In this document: piece after piece, positions 1-11,689 of the stretch
Layout of the letters: every line of letters begins with the position of its first letter
How positions within the stretch are numbered: the first letter of the stretch is position 1
Assembly (NCBI RefSeq): GCF_014805685.1
Contig: NC_060885.1
Span: forward strand, 8,077,132 to 8,141,131
Direction: 5' to 3'
DNA: 64,000 nucleotides
Origin: Silurus meridionalis
Lineage: Eukaryota > Chordata > Actinopteri > Siluriformes > Siluridae
Position numbers and translations under genes: made by a program
The notes under the pieces: generated by a model
What the model saw: the letters and a program-made list of their open reading frames with translations, nothing else
Told to the model about the DNA's origin: nothing
Databases searched by the model: none

Positions 1-149
1 GCCTCCAGATCTGCAGTGACCTTCATCAAGATGTAATTCAGAATTTTTTTTTTTTTTTTCTTTTAAAAGCTGATCAATGATTCGCTTACCATTTATGTCC
101 AGGTGCACCACTGGGTTGCTTCAAAACACCAAGAACAACTACTACTTCT

Positions 150-575
150 GTCGGCTGCTCTTGTTAGGGGCCGCCACAGCAGATCATCCGTCTCCATAAT
201 TCTCTGTCCTCTTCATCTGCCTCTTTTACCCCAACCACCTGCATGTCTTCCTTCACCACATCCATAAACCTCCTCCTTGGTCTTCCTTTTTTCCTCCTTC
301 CTGGTGGCTCCATCCTCAGCATTCTCCTACCGATATACCCCATGGCCCTCCTCTGAACATGTCCAAACCATCTCAATCGAGTCTCCCTTACCTTGTCTCC
401 AAAACATCCTACATGCGCTGTCCCTCTAATAAACTCATTTCTAATCCTGTCCATCATCGTCACTCCCAACGAAAACCTCAACATCTTCAGCTCTGCTACC
501 TCCAGCTCCACCTCCTGCCCTCCCTCTCATTCACACACACGTAATCTGTCTTACTCCCACTGACTTTCATTCCTC
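150..575 (-). mobile_element. RTE-type LINE, 3' fragment
   Basis: The minus strand encodes the C-terminal end of a non-LTR retrotransposon reverse transcriptase. An open frame at 164-511 includes RWFGHVQRR, GRRKKGRPRRRFMDVV and KEDMQVVGVKEADEEDREL, the basic tail typical of RTE-clade ORFs. The 3' end lies near 150, with the tail (plus strand) ctcttgttaggggccgcc. Copies of the same family occur at 37.7 and 55.0 kb. It is 5'-truncated, as is usual for LINEs. The RTE assignment rests on the motif pattern recalled for this clade. Confidence 0.75.
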
Positions 576-1309
576 CATGAAGAACCACATTGTTTCAAAT
601 ATCAGTTTTATTTATTGCATCTCCATAACTAAGGGTGATGCGATTGCAGGAAGATGCAGCTCTACCTCTGCCATGTTAACTGTATTCTATATGACTCTCA
701 GGATACGCCCGTGTCTCCGTAGTGTTGTGAAACGTCATATTCACGTAGCAGCAGTGGTGCTGAGAGAACGCGCTTGAGAAACAGTTCAGCGAGGAGAAAT
801 CAAACTACAGATAACATATTGCTCACATATTATATAATAAAGTTATTTATATATATTTATTAGTAGAGAATGGAATAGTAGAATAAATCAATGCAAATAT
901 GTAAAAATTTCGTTGTACCCAATGAACACTTTTGTCAATTGATGAATCACATTGTTAAATTTTTTGCCGATGCACTGATGCGAGTTGGTGAATCTTACCA
1001 TCCCTACTACTTACACTTCCATGAGATATTCTACTCAATATTTTACAACTATTCACAATAACATACATGCAATTGGAATTTAACGGTATTAAATTTTATT
1101 TCACATATAATTTCATACAGAAATGTAGGTAGTGAAATGATTTTTTGCGACTGTCCAACATCTAAATAGAAACTGACTATAAAAATGTATTAAAAAATGA
1201 AAAATAATCAAATAAATAACCAAATAAATAATAATAATAAAAAATAATAATAAATCTACTATGAAAAAAATAACACACACACACACATTATATATATTAC
1301 GCAGGAAAG
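576..1309. other. AT-rich sequence, no feature seen
   Basis: AT-rich DNA with short (AAT)n and (CA)n runs near 1210-1290. The short open frames here have no splice signals or recognisable motifs. Confidence 0.5.
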
Positions 1310-1790
1310 GATGAGTAGGTACATGACGGGGATATTGACAGCAGTCCAGATTTAAAGTGTTGCAGTGTGATTGTCACTAATGTGTCCATGTGCTGATATT
1401 AAAGTGACACTGTGCTGTGCCAGTCCAGTATCAAATTGACAGTTGTGCATTTGTGCAGAAAAACTGTGCAAAAGCAGCAAAAGTAAGTCCAGTCAGAGAA
1501 ATAAAAAAAAAAATAAGTGTTTTTCTGGTCTAAACTTTGAATGGCCTGTGGGAAGAAGCTCCTCCTCATTTTCTCTGTGTGCCTTTAAGGAGACAGAGAA
1601 AAAAGAAAAGAGTCCATTGTTGAGATGGTCCGGCACCGCTTGCTGTAGCTCGGATGCGGATGGTACATTCAGCTGACCGCAACACCCTCTGGAGGGTTCG
1701 CCTGTCCTACATGGTGCTGTTCCCGAACCAGGAAGTGATGCTATGCCGAGAGGGTAATTTAAAGTCCCTTAAAAGTCTCTCGAACTACAA
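1310..1790 (-). mobile_element. L2/CR1-group LINE, 3' fragment
   Basis: Read on the minus strand, the segment near 1530-1575 encodes RRSFFPQAI, the hallmark near the C terminus of fish L2-like reverse transcriptases. The remainder (1310-1530) resembles that family's 3' untranslated region. Reading frames are interrupted. The fragment is 5'-truncated and decayed. Family boundaries are approximate. Confidence 0.55.
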
Positions 1791-2397
1791 TAGAAAAAAA
1801 TAAACAAGGCATTTACAGTCACTAACTACCAGATCAAAGGTGAGAAGATCTAACCTACAACCAAGCAGGCGTTTTACTTTTCCTGACAGCTAAACTCGTT
1901 TGTTTTTTGTCTACATGTCCCCCGAAGCTGCCAACTGTTGGCGAAAAATGTGTTTTGCTTCTCTGCATTGCGAATGCCACGTAAGTGGGTTGTCTGGACC
2001 TCAGACAGGTGGAAACACAATCTGTACAGTGTGCTCACATCAAGCTGGCATTATAAAGAAAGAGTGTTTATAGGAAAAGTTAAAGAGTACCTGTTTATAG
2101 GGTATCATTAGGATATTCTCAAACTCTGGGGGAAAAAAACACCAAACACTCTATAGGGGAAAATGGATGGCAATTCTCCAGCAGTTGCAGCAGCCTGTAT
2201 CAAGTTTTTAAGTTGGACTTTAAACTTGTACAATTACAACTGGTGCCCTGACTCCTGTCATACTGTTACCTGGGTAACGTCTCTATTACACTAATAACCT
2301 GGCTAGCTTTTTTTCTGACCATTTTTAGTAAAATGAGATTACTCGGTTTTTAAATCTGAAAAAACAAATAACCTTAACAGATGAATAAGTCTACTGG

Positions 2398-2695
2398 AAA
2401 AAATACAGTTTGAGGGTTGAAGGCCTTACACAAAGGCCCAGAAGTGGCAACTTGGTGGTGCAGGATTTGAACTTGTGACTTATCAAGCCAATGTCCAATG
2501 TCTTAACCATTGAGCTACCACCTGGGGTAACTGGGGTCAGACCACCTTGGGTAGCTGGGGTCGAAGCACAGGGTTCATGATACAGTGCCCCTTGAGCACA
2601 GAGGGTTTTCCAAGAACCCAAGTTTGGTGATACGGAAGCTTGAACAATTGACTTTCCGATCAGTATTCCAAACCCTTAACCGCCGACCTACCACT
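2398..2695 (-). mobile_element. tRNA-derived SINE, one or two copies
   Basis: On the minus strand, a head reading GGTAGCTCAATGGTTAAGAC with a downstream B-box-like segment (AGTTCAAATCC) is followed by a body matching other SINEs in the window, including the 'ggcccagaagtggcaact' segment. A second, more degenerate head seems to lie at 2600-2695 (taccactt, taagggtt). These are Pol III-type retroposons and not functional tRNAs. Confidence 0.6.
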
Positions 2696-2732
2696 TCTCT
2701 TACTTGATGGCAAGTCACATTTATCTGTTACT

Positions 2733-3205
2733 TCCACTATATTAAAAGAAGCATTGGGATGCCTGACTTTTCCAGCCATATGTGGTTCTTCCTCAAACTT
2801 TTACCACAAAATTGGAGGCACACAATTGTGTAGAATGTCTTTGGCTGTGGTCGCATCAAATTTCCCTTTCACTGGAACTAGAAGAGTCAAACCTGTTCCA
2901 GCATGACAGTGCTCCTGTGCACAAAGCCAGCTCCATGAGAAGTGGTTGACATGGGTTCATGTGGAAAATCTTAAGTGACCTGCTATAGAGCTCTGACCTC
3001 AACCCTATTGAACACCTCACCTCTCCTACATCAGTACCTGACTTTACTAACACCCTTGTGTCTGAATGAAAAATCTAGTGGAACATCTTCCCAGAAGAGC
3101 TGAGGGTATTATAACTGCAAATGGAGACGAAAAGTGAAATGGAATGTTCAAAAACCACAGACAAATCCTACAGGCATGTGTCCACAAACTTTCGTCAATA
3201 CAGTG
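2733..3205 (+). mobile_element. Tc1-like non-autonomous element, family A copy 1
   Basis: A short Tc1-like element with TIR-like ends: left cactat...gcattgggatgcctgac, right tccacaaactttcgtcaata. Inside is residual transposase C-terminal sequence, with gacctcaaccctattgaac encoding the D-L-N-P-I-E box that carries the catalytic glutamate. The two other catalytic acidic residues are missing, so it depended on an autonomous relative. Related copies lie at 20.8, 35.2, 36.9, 40.2 and 57.0 kb. Confidence 0.75.
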
Positions 3206-4235
3206 TCAGATGTGCAATGACAAATATGAGATGCAATTAAATCACCACCATTGGGATGCAAACCAAGTCTCCAAATTCTCCCCTCATCAGCAAACCCAGG
3301 AGGCATGGCAAAAAAATGAAAGGCACACATCCTGCCAGCGGAGAGATAAAGAAACCCTCCAGCTGCTCCCCAGTTGTTAGTGAAGAAACGCTGGACTGAA
3401 ACCAGATACGAAACACGCAGAAACTTTCTATCGCCTGGGAAAAAAAAAAAACTTCCCACTGGCGAGCTGTTCATCAAACACTGCAGCCTGATGAGCAGGG
3501 AAAAAATGTAAAGCTAGGCATGTGGGAAAATCGTAGCAGCAAGCACATGACTACTCAAATATAGATAAAGATTGATCATCGGTCTGCTGGCAGCATTCCA
3601 GGATAATTCCAACAGCTTCAAGACTGACATGACGGCTCTCCTGACAGTCCGAGCTAATCAGCTGTGCAATAAATCACAATACGCAACGTGCGAGATATCG
3701 CTCCCATTAGCTGCGAATACCACCATGCTCAACTACACAGTGTATTAAAGATTCAATACGATACGGATTATAGCTGTTACAATAAAATACAATGCTGTTA
3801 TTTGGCACTGTTCACAGAAAGGACTTTCACACCTCCTTCAGTGGAAACAGCAGGCACAGTTTGGGCATGATGAGCTGTATTCAGAGATCCGTATTAAGAG
3901 TCACCATGCACAGGTGCATATTCCAGAAAAGACCAAATTGTTATATTTTAATAGAATCTAGTCCACTATGTTTAAAGGATCAGCACTTTCCAATCAGCCT
4001 AAAAAATCATTATGGCATAGAAAATGTGAACTGATGAAGCACCTCATGTTTTTTTAACAATTTAATTTGACTACACTTACAAAAGCAAGTAGAACAAACA
4101 AAAGTATAATAAAAAATTGTAATACAATTGTAGAAAAAATAGCAAGCACTTAAAAAAACAACAAAAAAACCCACAAATAGGTGGAAAAACAGAAGCTGTT
4201 GAAATCTTCTGACTGTTATGACATTCATGTCAATT
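3206..4235. other. Unique-looking sequence, no gene seen
   Basis: No repeat family or exon was recognised. Open frames on both strands near 3150-3480 lack paired splice sites, start context and recognisable motifs. Confidence 0.4.
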
Positions 4236-4525
4236 CCTTTATTATAACTAAATGTCAGAGAGGCCACGCCTCCTTTATTATAACTTAAAGACAGAGGTTA
4301 TGCCTCCTTTATTATTTCTAAAAGACAGAGACCATGCCTCCTTTATTAAAACTAAAAGGCAGAGGCCACACCTCCTTTATTATAAATAAGACAGAGAGGC
4401 CACACCTCCTTTATTATAACTAAAAGACAAAGGCCACGCCTCCTTTGTTATTTCCAAAAGGCAGAGAGGCCAAGCTTCCTTTATTATAACTAAAAGGCAG
4501 AAAGACCACACCTCCTTTAATGGAA
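4236..4525 (+). repeat. 34-36 bp minisatellite, 9 units
   Basis: Nine imperfect tandem units begin with cctttatt or a close variant at 4236, 4272, 4306, 4340, 4374, 4408, 4442, 4478 and 4514, giving periods of 36, 34, 34, 34, 34, 34, 36 and 36 bp. Each unit has an AT half (tttattataactaaaag) and a GC half (cagaggccacgcctc). Unit-to-unit divergence suggests the array is not very recent. No reading frame is maintained. Confidence 0.9.
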
Positions 4526-5221
4526 CAGACTGACTTTTAAAATGATAAATTATTTAAAAGAATTATAATACAAAAATCTATGTTAAAACTGGTTTACTAA
4601 TTAAAATTCTCTAATCTACATTTCCAACCCTATTTCAGTCAATTAAAAACAACACCACCACCACCCACCAGGAGGGTGTCTAGATAGACTACACTTTAAG
4701 GGCAGAAGATTGTGGCCAGATAAGACAGACAAGAATAAAAAGGCAGTGATGTTTATTTATATAAAGGTTACAAAATATATTGCGTAGGGCTTCAAAATAT
4801 CTTCAAATAAAAATCATTATTTTGCTTAACATTGATTTTTCCAGATTAGTGTCCATAATGCTTTACTCGATTCAGGGACAAAATCACACTCATGCAGAAA
4901 CAAAATAAATACGCAGAAAAGAAAAAGGCGAATATCCGAGTCATTGCCTTTCAAAAAGCGTAAGGTATGAATAAAAAATTTCCTGTTTTTATTCATAGGA
5001 ACATAAGAGGACAAGTAATTATTTTCAATGATAGCATGGTCAGTTGAAATACCCGTTGCTGATTGGCTGGAAGACTGGCGGATCTGATCTATAAAAAAAA
5101 CAGTTATATAGAGGGTGAGACTGGGATTTGAAACATTTCCTCATTACATTAACTGAGCTACATTGATTATTTTGTGCATAAATTAACCTCAGCAAGTTTA
5201 ATGAATAGACATTCGGTGTCA
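4526..5221. other. AT-rich sequence, no feature seen
   Basis: No gene, repeat family or RNA was recognised in this AT-rich stretch. Confidence 0.4.
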
Positions 5222-5400
5222 ATTAGATAAGGACGGGTTCCGTTTTTGGGTCAGTTTTCTTACTTATACTCAGAGATTTTTTTCTTGCCACCATCTTGCT
5301 CATTACAGGGTTAAAATCTATATTTGCAATGTATTTTATTCTGTAAAGCCACTTTGGGACGATGTCCATTGTTAAAAGTGATACAGAAAACTAATTGAAT
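5222..5400 (+). repeat. Dispersed repeat D, 3' tail fragment
   Basis: A diverged copy of the 3' part of the repeat best seen at 28205-28748. Shared blocks include ttcttgccacc, tctgtaaagcc and the terminal block ccattgttaaaagtgatac followed by an attgaattg tail. The end is retrotransposon-like (Pol-specific tail, no TIR), but the family is not assigned. Confidence 0.65.
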
Positions 5401-5563
5401 TGCAAAACAATCAAGCGAATGAGAATATGATAATTGATGAAATTAAGTAATGTTAAAAAAAGAAAAAGCAAAAAAACGGCACACCAACAGCCTCAGTATC
5501 AGTAAAGATGTGGCTCAGATGTACTCACTACTTTCTTTCCAATGACAATTTACTATAAACAAA

Positions 5564-5788
5564 CTTCTCCCATTAGGGGTCGCCACAGCGGACCAGCCGC
5601 ATGTTTGATTTGGCACATGTTTTTACGCTGGATGCCCTTCCTAACGCAACACTTCCCATTTATCCGGGCTTGGGACCGGCACTAAGGCTTGTGCAACCCT
5701 TATGGCTGGGGTTGGTTCCCTGACCGGGGATCGAACCCAGGCTGCAGCGGTGAGAGCGCCGCATCCTAACCACTAGACCACCAGCTAT
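5564..5788 (-). mobile_element. tRNA-Glu-derived SINE with RTE-like tail
   Basis: On the minus strand the head reads ggtggtctagtggttaggat, then cggcgctctcaccgc, then gggttcgatccccggtcagg. This closely resembles tRNA-Glu(CTC), with A box, anticodon-like loop and B box. The acceptor stem is lost, so it is not a working tRNA. The body is followed by the 3' tail tggcgacccctaatgggag, which matches the 3' end of the RTE LINE at 37.75 kb. This is the classic SINE design: a tRNA head for Pol III transcription and a LINE tail for mobilisation. Confidence 0.85.
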
Positions 5789-6009
5789 AATTTATCCAAA
5801 TAAATATAATTGCATTGCACTAGTTTATCTCTGTACAAGAATTCTAGATTTGTATACATCTAATAAAAATTCGTTAACTATCTGCAAATATTTCATGAAA
5901 ATGAACCTGTATTTTTAGCAATTCCATCAGAATTGCACTGCAAACATGGATGGCAGCTTGAACTTGTTGATGCTGGAAGGTGACCATGGCATACAAAACA
6001 CCGGAGAAT

Positions 6010-6190
6010 TAAAGGTTATGAGTAATGTCCTTTCTACAATCTTATACAGTCAATTGACTTTGTGAAACCAGGAGCTACTGAGCAACTCATAAAGCAGCTC
6101 AATATTCGAGATCATCAAAGATCCAACACCAGGTTCTCCATGCCATAGCCTTTAAACACTCAAAGAGGTCCAATGTCCAAACACTACATT
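6010..6190 (-). repeat. Dispersed repeat D, internal fragment
   Basis: The reverse complement matches the middle of the repeat at 28300-28480, including aggagctactgagcaactca and accaggttctccatgcca. Neither end is present. Confidence 0.65.
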
Positions 6191-6908
6191 AAGTGGAATT
6201 TTATTAATGCTTCTCATTGAGCTGTGTTTTTTGCGTTGCGTATCAAGCATTAAAATCCCATATGTATTCTCAGATAAAGTAAAAGGCTTTTTAGGTGAAG
6301 AAGCCAGAAATGATGTGCTCTACCCTGAATGGGGTGACATTGGCATGGAAATGTAACATAACAACATCTTTAGTCCCGGCTAAGTCCAAATAACAGCCAT
6401 GCTACCACCTGTCTGTGGTCAGGACATACTTTACATGAGGCAGACAAACCATCTTGGAGACACCGATAACACCCCTATGCCTTCATGTGAAACCCCTGCA
6501 GACTGGGGGTGCTAAGGGTGCCACACACACACACACACACACACAGCCATGATTTAACACATCCATGTGTGTGTGTGCACGAGCACATTCATGTATACAC
6601 ACACTGATAACACTGTCAACCTCACGCTTATCTTCACCATAGGCTTTCAGGTAGAGCACACAAAATGCCAAAACACACCCAAACCCACATTCCAGTGCGG
6701 CTCTGAAACCGAACACCTCCAGAGTAAACATGTCACTGTTTACACATTGTTTTTAACACCAGACTAAAATGGACAGCGGGGTTGGTAATTCGCGGTGACT
6801 AACAAGGTAGAACAGGATTCAGGGGAAGTAAAATTCTTTCTGGGTAACTACCTGTCAAAGGTGATGAGAAGTCCTGAATAGAGTGAGCTAAGAAAAAATT
6901 CTAGGCTT

Positions 6909-6911
<3 letters not shown>

Positions 6912-6962
<51 letters not shown>
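6912..6962 (+). repeat. (GT)n microsatellite
   Basis: About 25 uninterrupted GT units. Shorter CA/GT runs lie at 6521-6544 and 6568-6578. Confidence 0.95.
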
Positions 6963-6963
<1 letters not shown>

Positions 6964-7469
6964 ATGTATTTAGGCTAGTCCTGTCAAAGCCTTATTTATC
7001 TTACAAATACCTTAGACATCCTCAAAAATCTCTTGCCACCATTCATAATGCTTAGAGCACATTCAAGGACTTTTCATTGCACAGATTCCAGTAAAAACAC
7101 CATCAATGGGCGATGATGATGCAAAATAAAGCGTTTGCACTTTCATCAAAACGTGAGTTTGAATCGCCGAATCTAGCCAGCAAAATGGATGAGATGCTCA
7201 TGAGCGCCCTCTAGACACCGTTACAAAATTTAATGACAAATCCCACATTAAAGTTGACAGGCACAGCCAATTTTGCAACATTTCCATGATAACAAGCTTA
7301 AATAATCATTTGGATGGATGCTATTGTATGAATATTGTATGAAGGCATTTTGATAATATAGATTTGTTACATCAGTATGAATTTCGAGTTTTCTGACTGA
7401 CGCTCATAATGAAAAAAATCTCCCCACTGTCCTGATGTTAGTAGAGCCACATGCTGGCAATAATGAGAA

Positions 7470-7507
<38 letters not shown>

Positions 7508-7520
7508 TAATAATAATAAA
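7470..7520 (+). repeat. (AAT)n microsatellite
   Basis: A run of ataat trinucleotides with one interruption (ataaaaataa). Confidence 0.95.
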
Positions 7521-7647
7521 TAAACAAAAACAACTAACGAATTCTAAACCACAGTGGCCTAAATTAAATTTTCCGATTAGCCAGTAATCACTTTAACCCC
7601 TCAATGAAAAAATAAAGATGACAATCACTAAACTGATTATTTGTCAG

Positions 7648-8030
7648 AGAGAGTTGATTGCAGGAACTATAGGCTAATGGCAATAATCCATAACGATAGT
7701 TTATGGTCGGTCATTGTGAGGGTGACCTCTAGAGGCGAATCACAGATGCCACATGTTGTTTGTTTTCACACGCGAGACTGCGCGCTGCACGAAGAGCATT
7801 ATATTATATTTATTATCTATAATTGATCAATTATATAATTATATTTATTAATGAATATATTCATATTTATTTCATTTAGCACATTTCATGATTCAGTTGT
7901 TTTTTATATTTGTGTAAGTTTCAGTACTATTTTACATCAAATGTTTGTTTATTTATTATCCAGTATCCTTTTTATTTAAGTACGAGCCGACCTAGCTATC
8001 GGTAAAATCCACTATCGGTCGAACTTTTGC
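7648..8030 (+). mobile_element. Diverged relative of the 8.8-kb hAT-type element
   Basis: Shares ordered blocks with 8835-9650: gaactat..ggcaa..atcataacgatagttt, the ggcctcta/gcaattcac region, tatttcatt..gcacatttcatgattcag, cagtactattttacat, tatccagtat, and the end block cctagctatcggtaaaatcc. It is internally shorter and no clear 8-bp duplication was found. Confidence 0.6.
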
Positions 8031-8789
8031 GGTCACAACGAACGATGGATGATAAATAGCAGAGACTGCCTTTGTGAGCTCCATGAGCTCATTAGAAATT
8101 CGGCATAACACTGCAATGATTTCTTTTAATTATGCTAAATTAAATTATTCACAGACATCAATGTCCATAAATAATTACAAAGAAACATCCAGTAAAGTCA
8201 CTAGCAATTTCCATATTGGCTAGTTATGAGGAGCTTTCAACCCCCCCAGAAAATCTCCAGAAAATATGGAACAAGGCGCATGGAATCACAGGGTTTATGA
8301 AAACATGAAACATTGCATACTTCTATTAGAAGCCATCACACAACATAGAAATAAATAATAATAATAATATTCTGTATCATACTGTGAATGCAATTTATAT
8401 CGTAATATAGTAAAACAAATTGCTGAGTACTTCAAGGGTGGAATGTATTAAGTAACCAATTTTTTATTTTGGCTCACAGCACTAATAGCACAATTTATAA
8501 AATTGCCCACCGACAACTAAAACAGCCACTTCCTCTACAAAACATTTCACGTCTAAAAGAAAAGTCATCACAGCAGGGTTCAGAGAGCACATAAAAAAAC
8601 CCTAGCTGAAAAGCAAAAACTCCTATGCTCTTCATCAGAGAATAGGAGTCTCTGTTGATTTGTATATTCCTACCAATAGATTGCAGTCATGCTACACTGA
8701 ACTGCAACATTTCATGCAAGTGAATGCGTTTCTGTCTAGCACTGAATCGTCTCCACATGTCCCAAAGTGTATACTGCAACCCTAAATAC

Positions 8790-9654
8790 TAGAGGTCGAC
8801 CAATTCATCGGTTTTGCAGATTAATCTGCACCGATAGTTGATGGAACTATTGGCAAAAATCATAACCGATAGTTTTTCTGGGTTGCGGGAGCGGCTGAGA
8901 AGGTCCCTTGTCGTTATACAGTGCAACAGCGGCCTCTACAGGCAATTCACTGAAGCCATGTGCTGTTTGTTAAAGGGTCTTTTTATTTGTATTCGTTTTG
9001 GATGTAACTGTTTTTTACGGAAGTCCTAAGAGGCCATGCATTATATTATTTTTTTCTTGTTTTCTCATGACCATAACATAACGGTTGTTTTCTTGTTATC
9101 ACGATTTAATTTTCTCGTTATCTTGGCAAACATTGTTTCCTCGTGATCACTTATCACCACTTAATTTTTCTGTGTATTTGCAGTTAGAGTATGTTCTAGA
9201 AATATGTTCGTGATGCTGCTTCTAGAATATGGTCTTATGCCATATACACAAGAAAACAATGTTTGTTATGTCCAGATCACAAAAATTATTATAATGAATG
9301 AAGTCGTGATCATGAGAAAACAACTCGCTATGTCAAGATCGCAAGAAAATGAAGTAGTCTGTCTGTAGTTTTTACTTATTTGGAATGTTACTTTATGTTT
9401 CAGTTTGAATGCATGTCTTATTTTCCTCAATATTTATTAATATAATTAATATATTCATATTTATTTCATTTATTGCACATTTTCATGATTCAGTAATGTT
9501 TTTTTTTTGTTATTAAGTTCAGTACTATTTTACATAGCGTTTGTTTTTTATCCAGTATCGATTTTAAAAACTATTGGTTGATTGATCGATTACGGGCAGG
9601 TATGATCCAACCTAGCTGTCGGTGTCGGTAATATCCACTATTAGTCGACCTCTA
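8790..9654. mobile_element. hAT-type non-autonomous transposon with intact TSD
   Basis: The terminal inverted repeats are tagaggtcgac (left, 8790) and its complement gtcgacctcta (right, ending at 9654). A perfect 8-bp target-site duplication, ctaaatac, flanks it at 8782-8789 and 9655-9662. Eight-bp duplications are typical of hAT transposition. The 865-bp interior has no transposase frame, only an unrecognised 63-codon open frame at 8838. It was therefore probably moved in trans. An intact TSD indicates a fairly recent insertion. Confidence 0.85.
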
Positions 9655-9699
9655 CTAAATACACCACATAATTGAGCCACAGGCTACTATAGTTACCAG

Positions 9700-10420
9700 G
9701 TTACTACAGTGGATGGACAAAACAGATCAGAAAAGAAACAGAACAGCATTAATTCTTCTTGGAATCCTGGAATATGAGTCCTGATGGAATTGTGGTCAGA
9801 CGTTAGTCAAAAGAACATCTTCCTGTTTCGATTTTGAGAAGTTGAGGAGGTGGATAGCTATTCAGCACTTTGTGCTTGAGAACCTCAATGAGGTCTAAAT
9901 CTGGTGATTGGAAAGGACATGGAAAATGTTTGACTTCATCCTGGTGTCCATCAAACCCCTAGTAAATTATTTTAACAGTATGCATGGGGAGCTTTATCAT
10001 CCTGGTAGATGTGTTTGCGCTACATGGTGGTCCTGATCCTATCAAATTGCCCCAGGATCATACAAAGCAAACATCCTCCACAATGTTTTAGTTTTTTTAA
10101 ACAAGATACATGCCACATGGATTTATTACTGTAGAGACATTGGATTGTGTACAATTCCAAAGAATAGAGTATATTGTGATTTGACGGTATCATTTGGGGA
10201 AATTGTTTTTGTAACTCTGCCATTTACTACAGTTTTGAGTTACAGAGCTCTTTCTCTTAAATTCTATGGGTATTATTCTGGATACATTGTGGGACCATTA
10301 TCAGTCTTCCTGTAAAATGTCCATCATACCTTGTCTGACTTTTGATCATGTATACTGTACTCTTTGCAATGCGTGTATGACATAGGTTGCCATAGTTTTT
10401 TAGAGGCTAAAACAATTTTT
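9700..10420 (-). mobile_element. Degenerate Tc1-like remnant
   Basis: The plus-strand block ggtctaaatctggtgattgg reads on the minus strand as S-P-D-L-D-L-I-E-like sequence, the Tc1 box around the catalytic glutamate. Surrounding text (tccacaatgttttagt, ggtagatgtgtttgcg) also looks like decayed transposase. No intact frame remains and the limits are approximate. Confidence 0.5.
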
Positions 10421-10426
10421 TTATTA

Positions 10427-10605
10427 TTACATTTATGGCATTTGGCAGATGCCCCCCTATCTAGAGCAACTTATAATTATCTCATGCATACGACTGAGCA
10501 GTTGAGGGTTAATAGGCTTGTTTAAGGGCCGAGCAGTGGCAGCTTGGTGTTGCTGTGATTTCATGACCTTCTGATACAAAGTCCAATGCATGAGCTACTA
10601 CTTCC
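10427..10605 (-). mobile_element. tRNA-derived SINE
   Basis: On the minus strand the head is GTAGCTCATGCATTGGAC, then the ggtcatgaaatc B-box region, then the shared body. It ends with the tail gcatctgccaaatgccataa followed by aatgtaa. The same tail occurs at 16.5 and 17.8 kb. Confidence 0.75.
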
Positions 10606-11689
10606 AAAGCCAGCCTGAATTTTGTTCCTTGCTTTCATGCATATCAAACCTTACACAACCAAAGTTCCCAGTCATATTTTATCCAATAGATGCTGTTAGT
10701 CAAGTCATGTAGCGCATTCATCATTTTGCCTATCCACTACATTTTGATGTTATTTATGGTAGTATGTCGGTATGAATGCAGCTAGTGACATTTAGGGTTT
10801 TTTTCTCCCCTTTATTTCCTGGCATTTTCATCAGCCGCAAATTCGAATGTCGCCTAAAACAGTGAAGGGACCTCGCTACCGCACTTCAGAAACGACATCA
10901 CAGTTCTTGACTAGAAACAAAATAAATATAAAGCAGATAATATGTGAAGTATACTCTCTAAGCAACATACAGTTGCCAAGCAGGAAAATAACAAAAGTGA
11001 GTTACCCAACATTAAGCCAAGGAGACTGACCATTTTCTAATGCAGTTTGACCTTCATTGACCTTTCTATGGCCTAGAAACTGGCCCCATCTTAAATACAC
11101 ATTCAGAGACACTCGTGTTAATGCAACGATGCAGGTGCAGAAGGGTGATCATGCTGCAGACCGTAGGGAGTAATAAAAAGGTGGGAACCTTTTCCTCTCA
11201 GGACCCGAGAGCAGTGAGCATTTTGGTACTTTATCAAGCAAGGAATAAAACGCAGGATGTTGTAGGAAAAGAATCCATTACATATGGCCAATCCCTAAGA
11301 GGATTATTCACCTATAACACTACGTGTTTCCTTCCAAGATAGTTCCTGTCATCGCTTAAAATATAGCCGTGATAAACAATCGTTCTCTTAACGGCCTCTC
11401 TTTTTCCCCCCGCTCAAAGGTAATAAGAAAAACTAAGTAGCAAATTCTGTACTAAAGACCTTCCCATGGTGAAAAAAACATACTGAATTATACAAAGCAC
11501 ACACACTGGATAAATGTGTTAGAGTAAAAAAAACTATTCACTGCAACCAACATCTGTTCAGATCAACAGTTATACATTTTTTATGGATTTAATAAGAGAT
11601 AATCCATGGCAAGCCTCTGTCTATTTTGCATGAATTGTTTCTTCGCCTCCACGTCATGCATTAAAATGGTGTGATCTGATTAGATGTAC
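10606..11689. other. Unique-looking sequence, no gene seen
   Basis: No recognised repeat or exon. The 75-codon open frame at 11115 has no supporting signals. Confidence 0.4.

Noticed and set aside
4236..4525. CRISPR-like array of regular repeats
   Set aside because: The units are contiguous and imperfect with no unique spacers, and the genome is vertebrate. It is a minisatellite.
5717..5788. A functional tRNA-Glu gene
   Set aside because: The A and B boxes and anticodon-like loop are present, but the 5' acceptor strand does not pair with the 3' side and the sequence continues into a SINE body and LINE tail.
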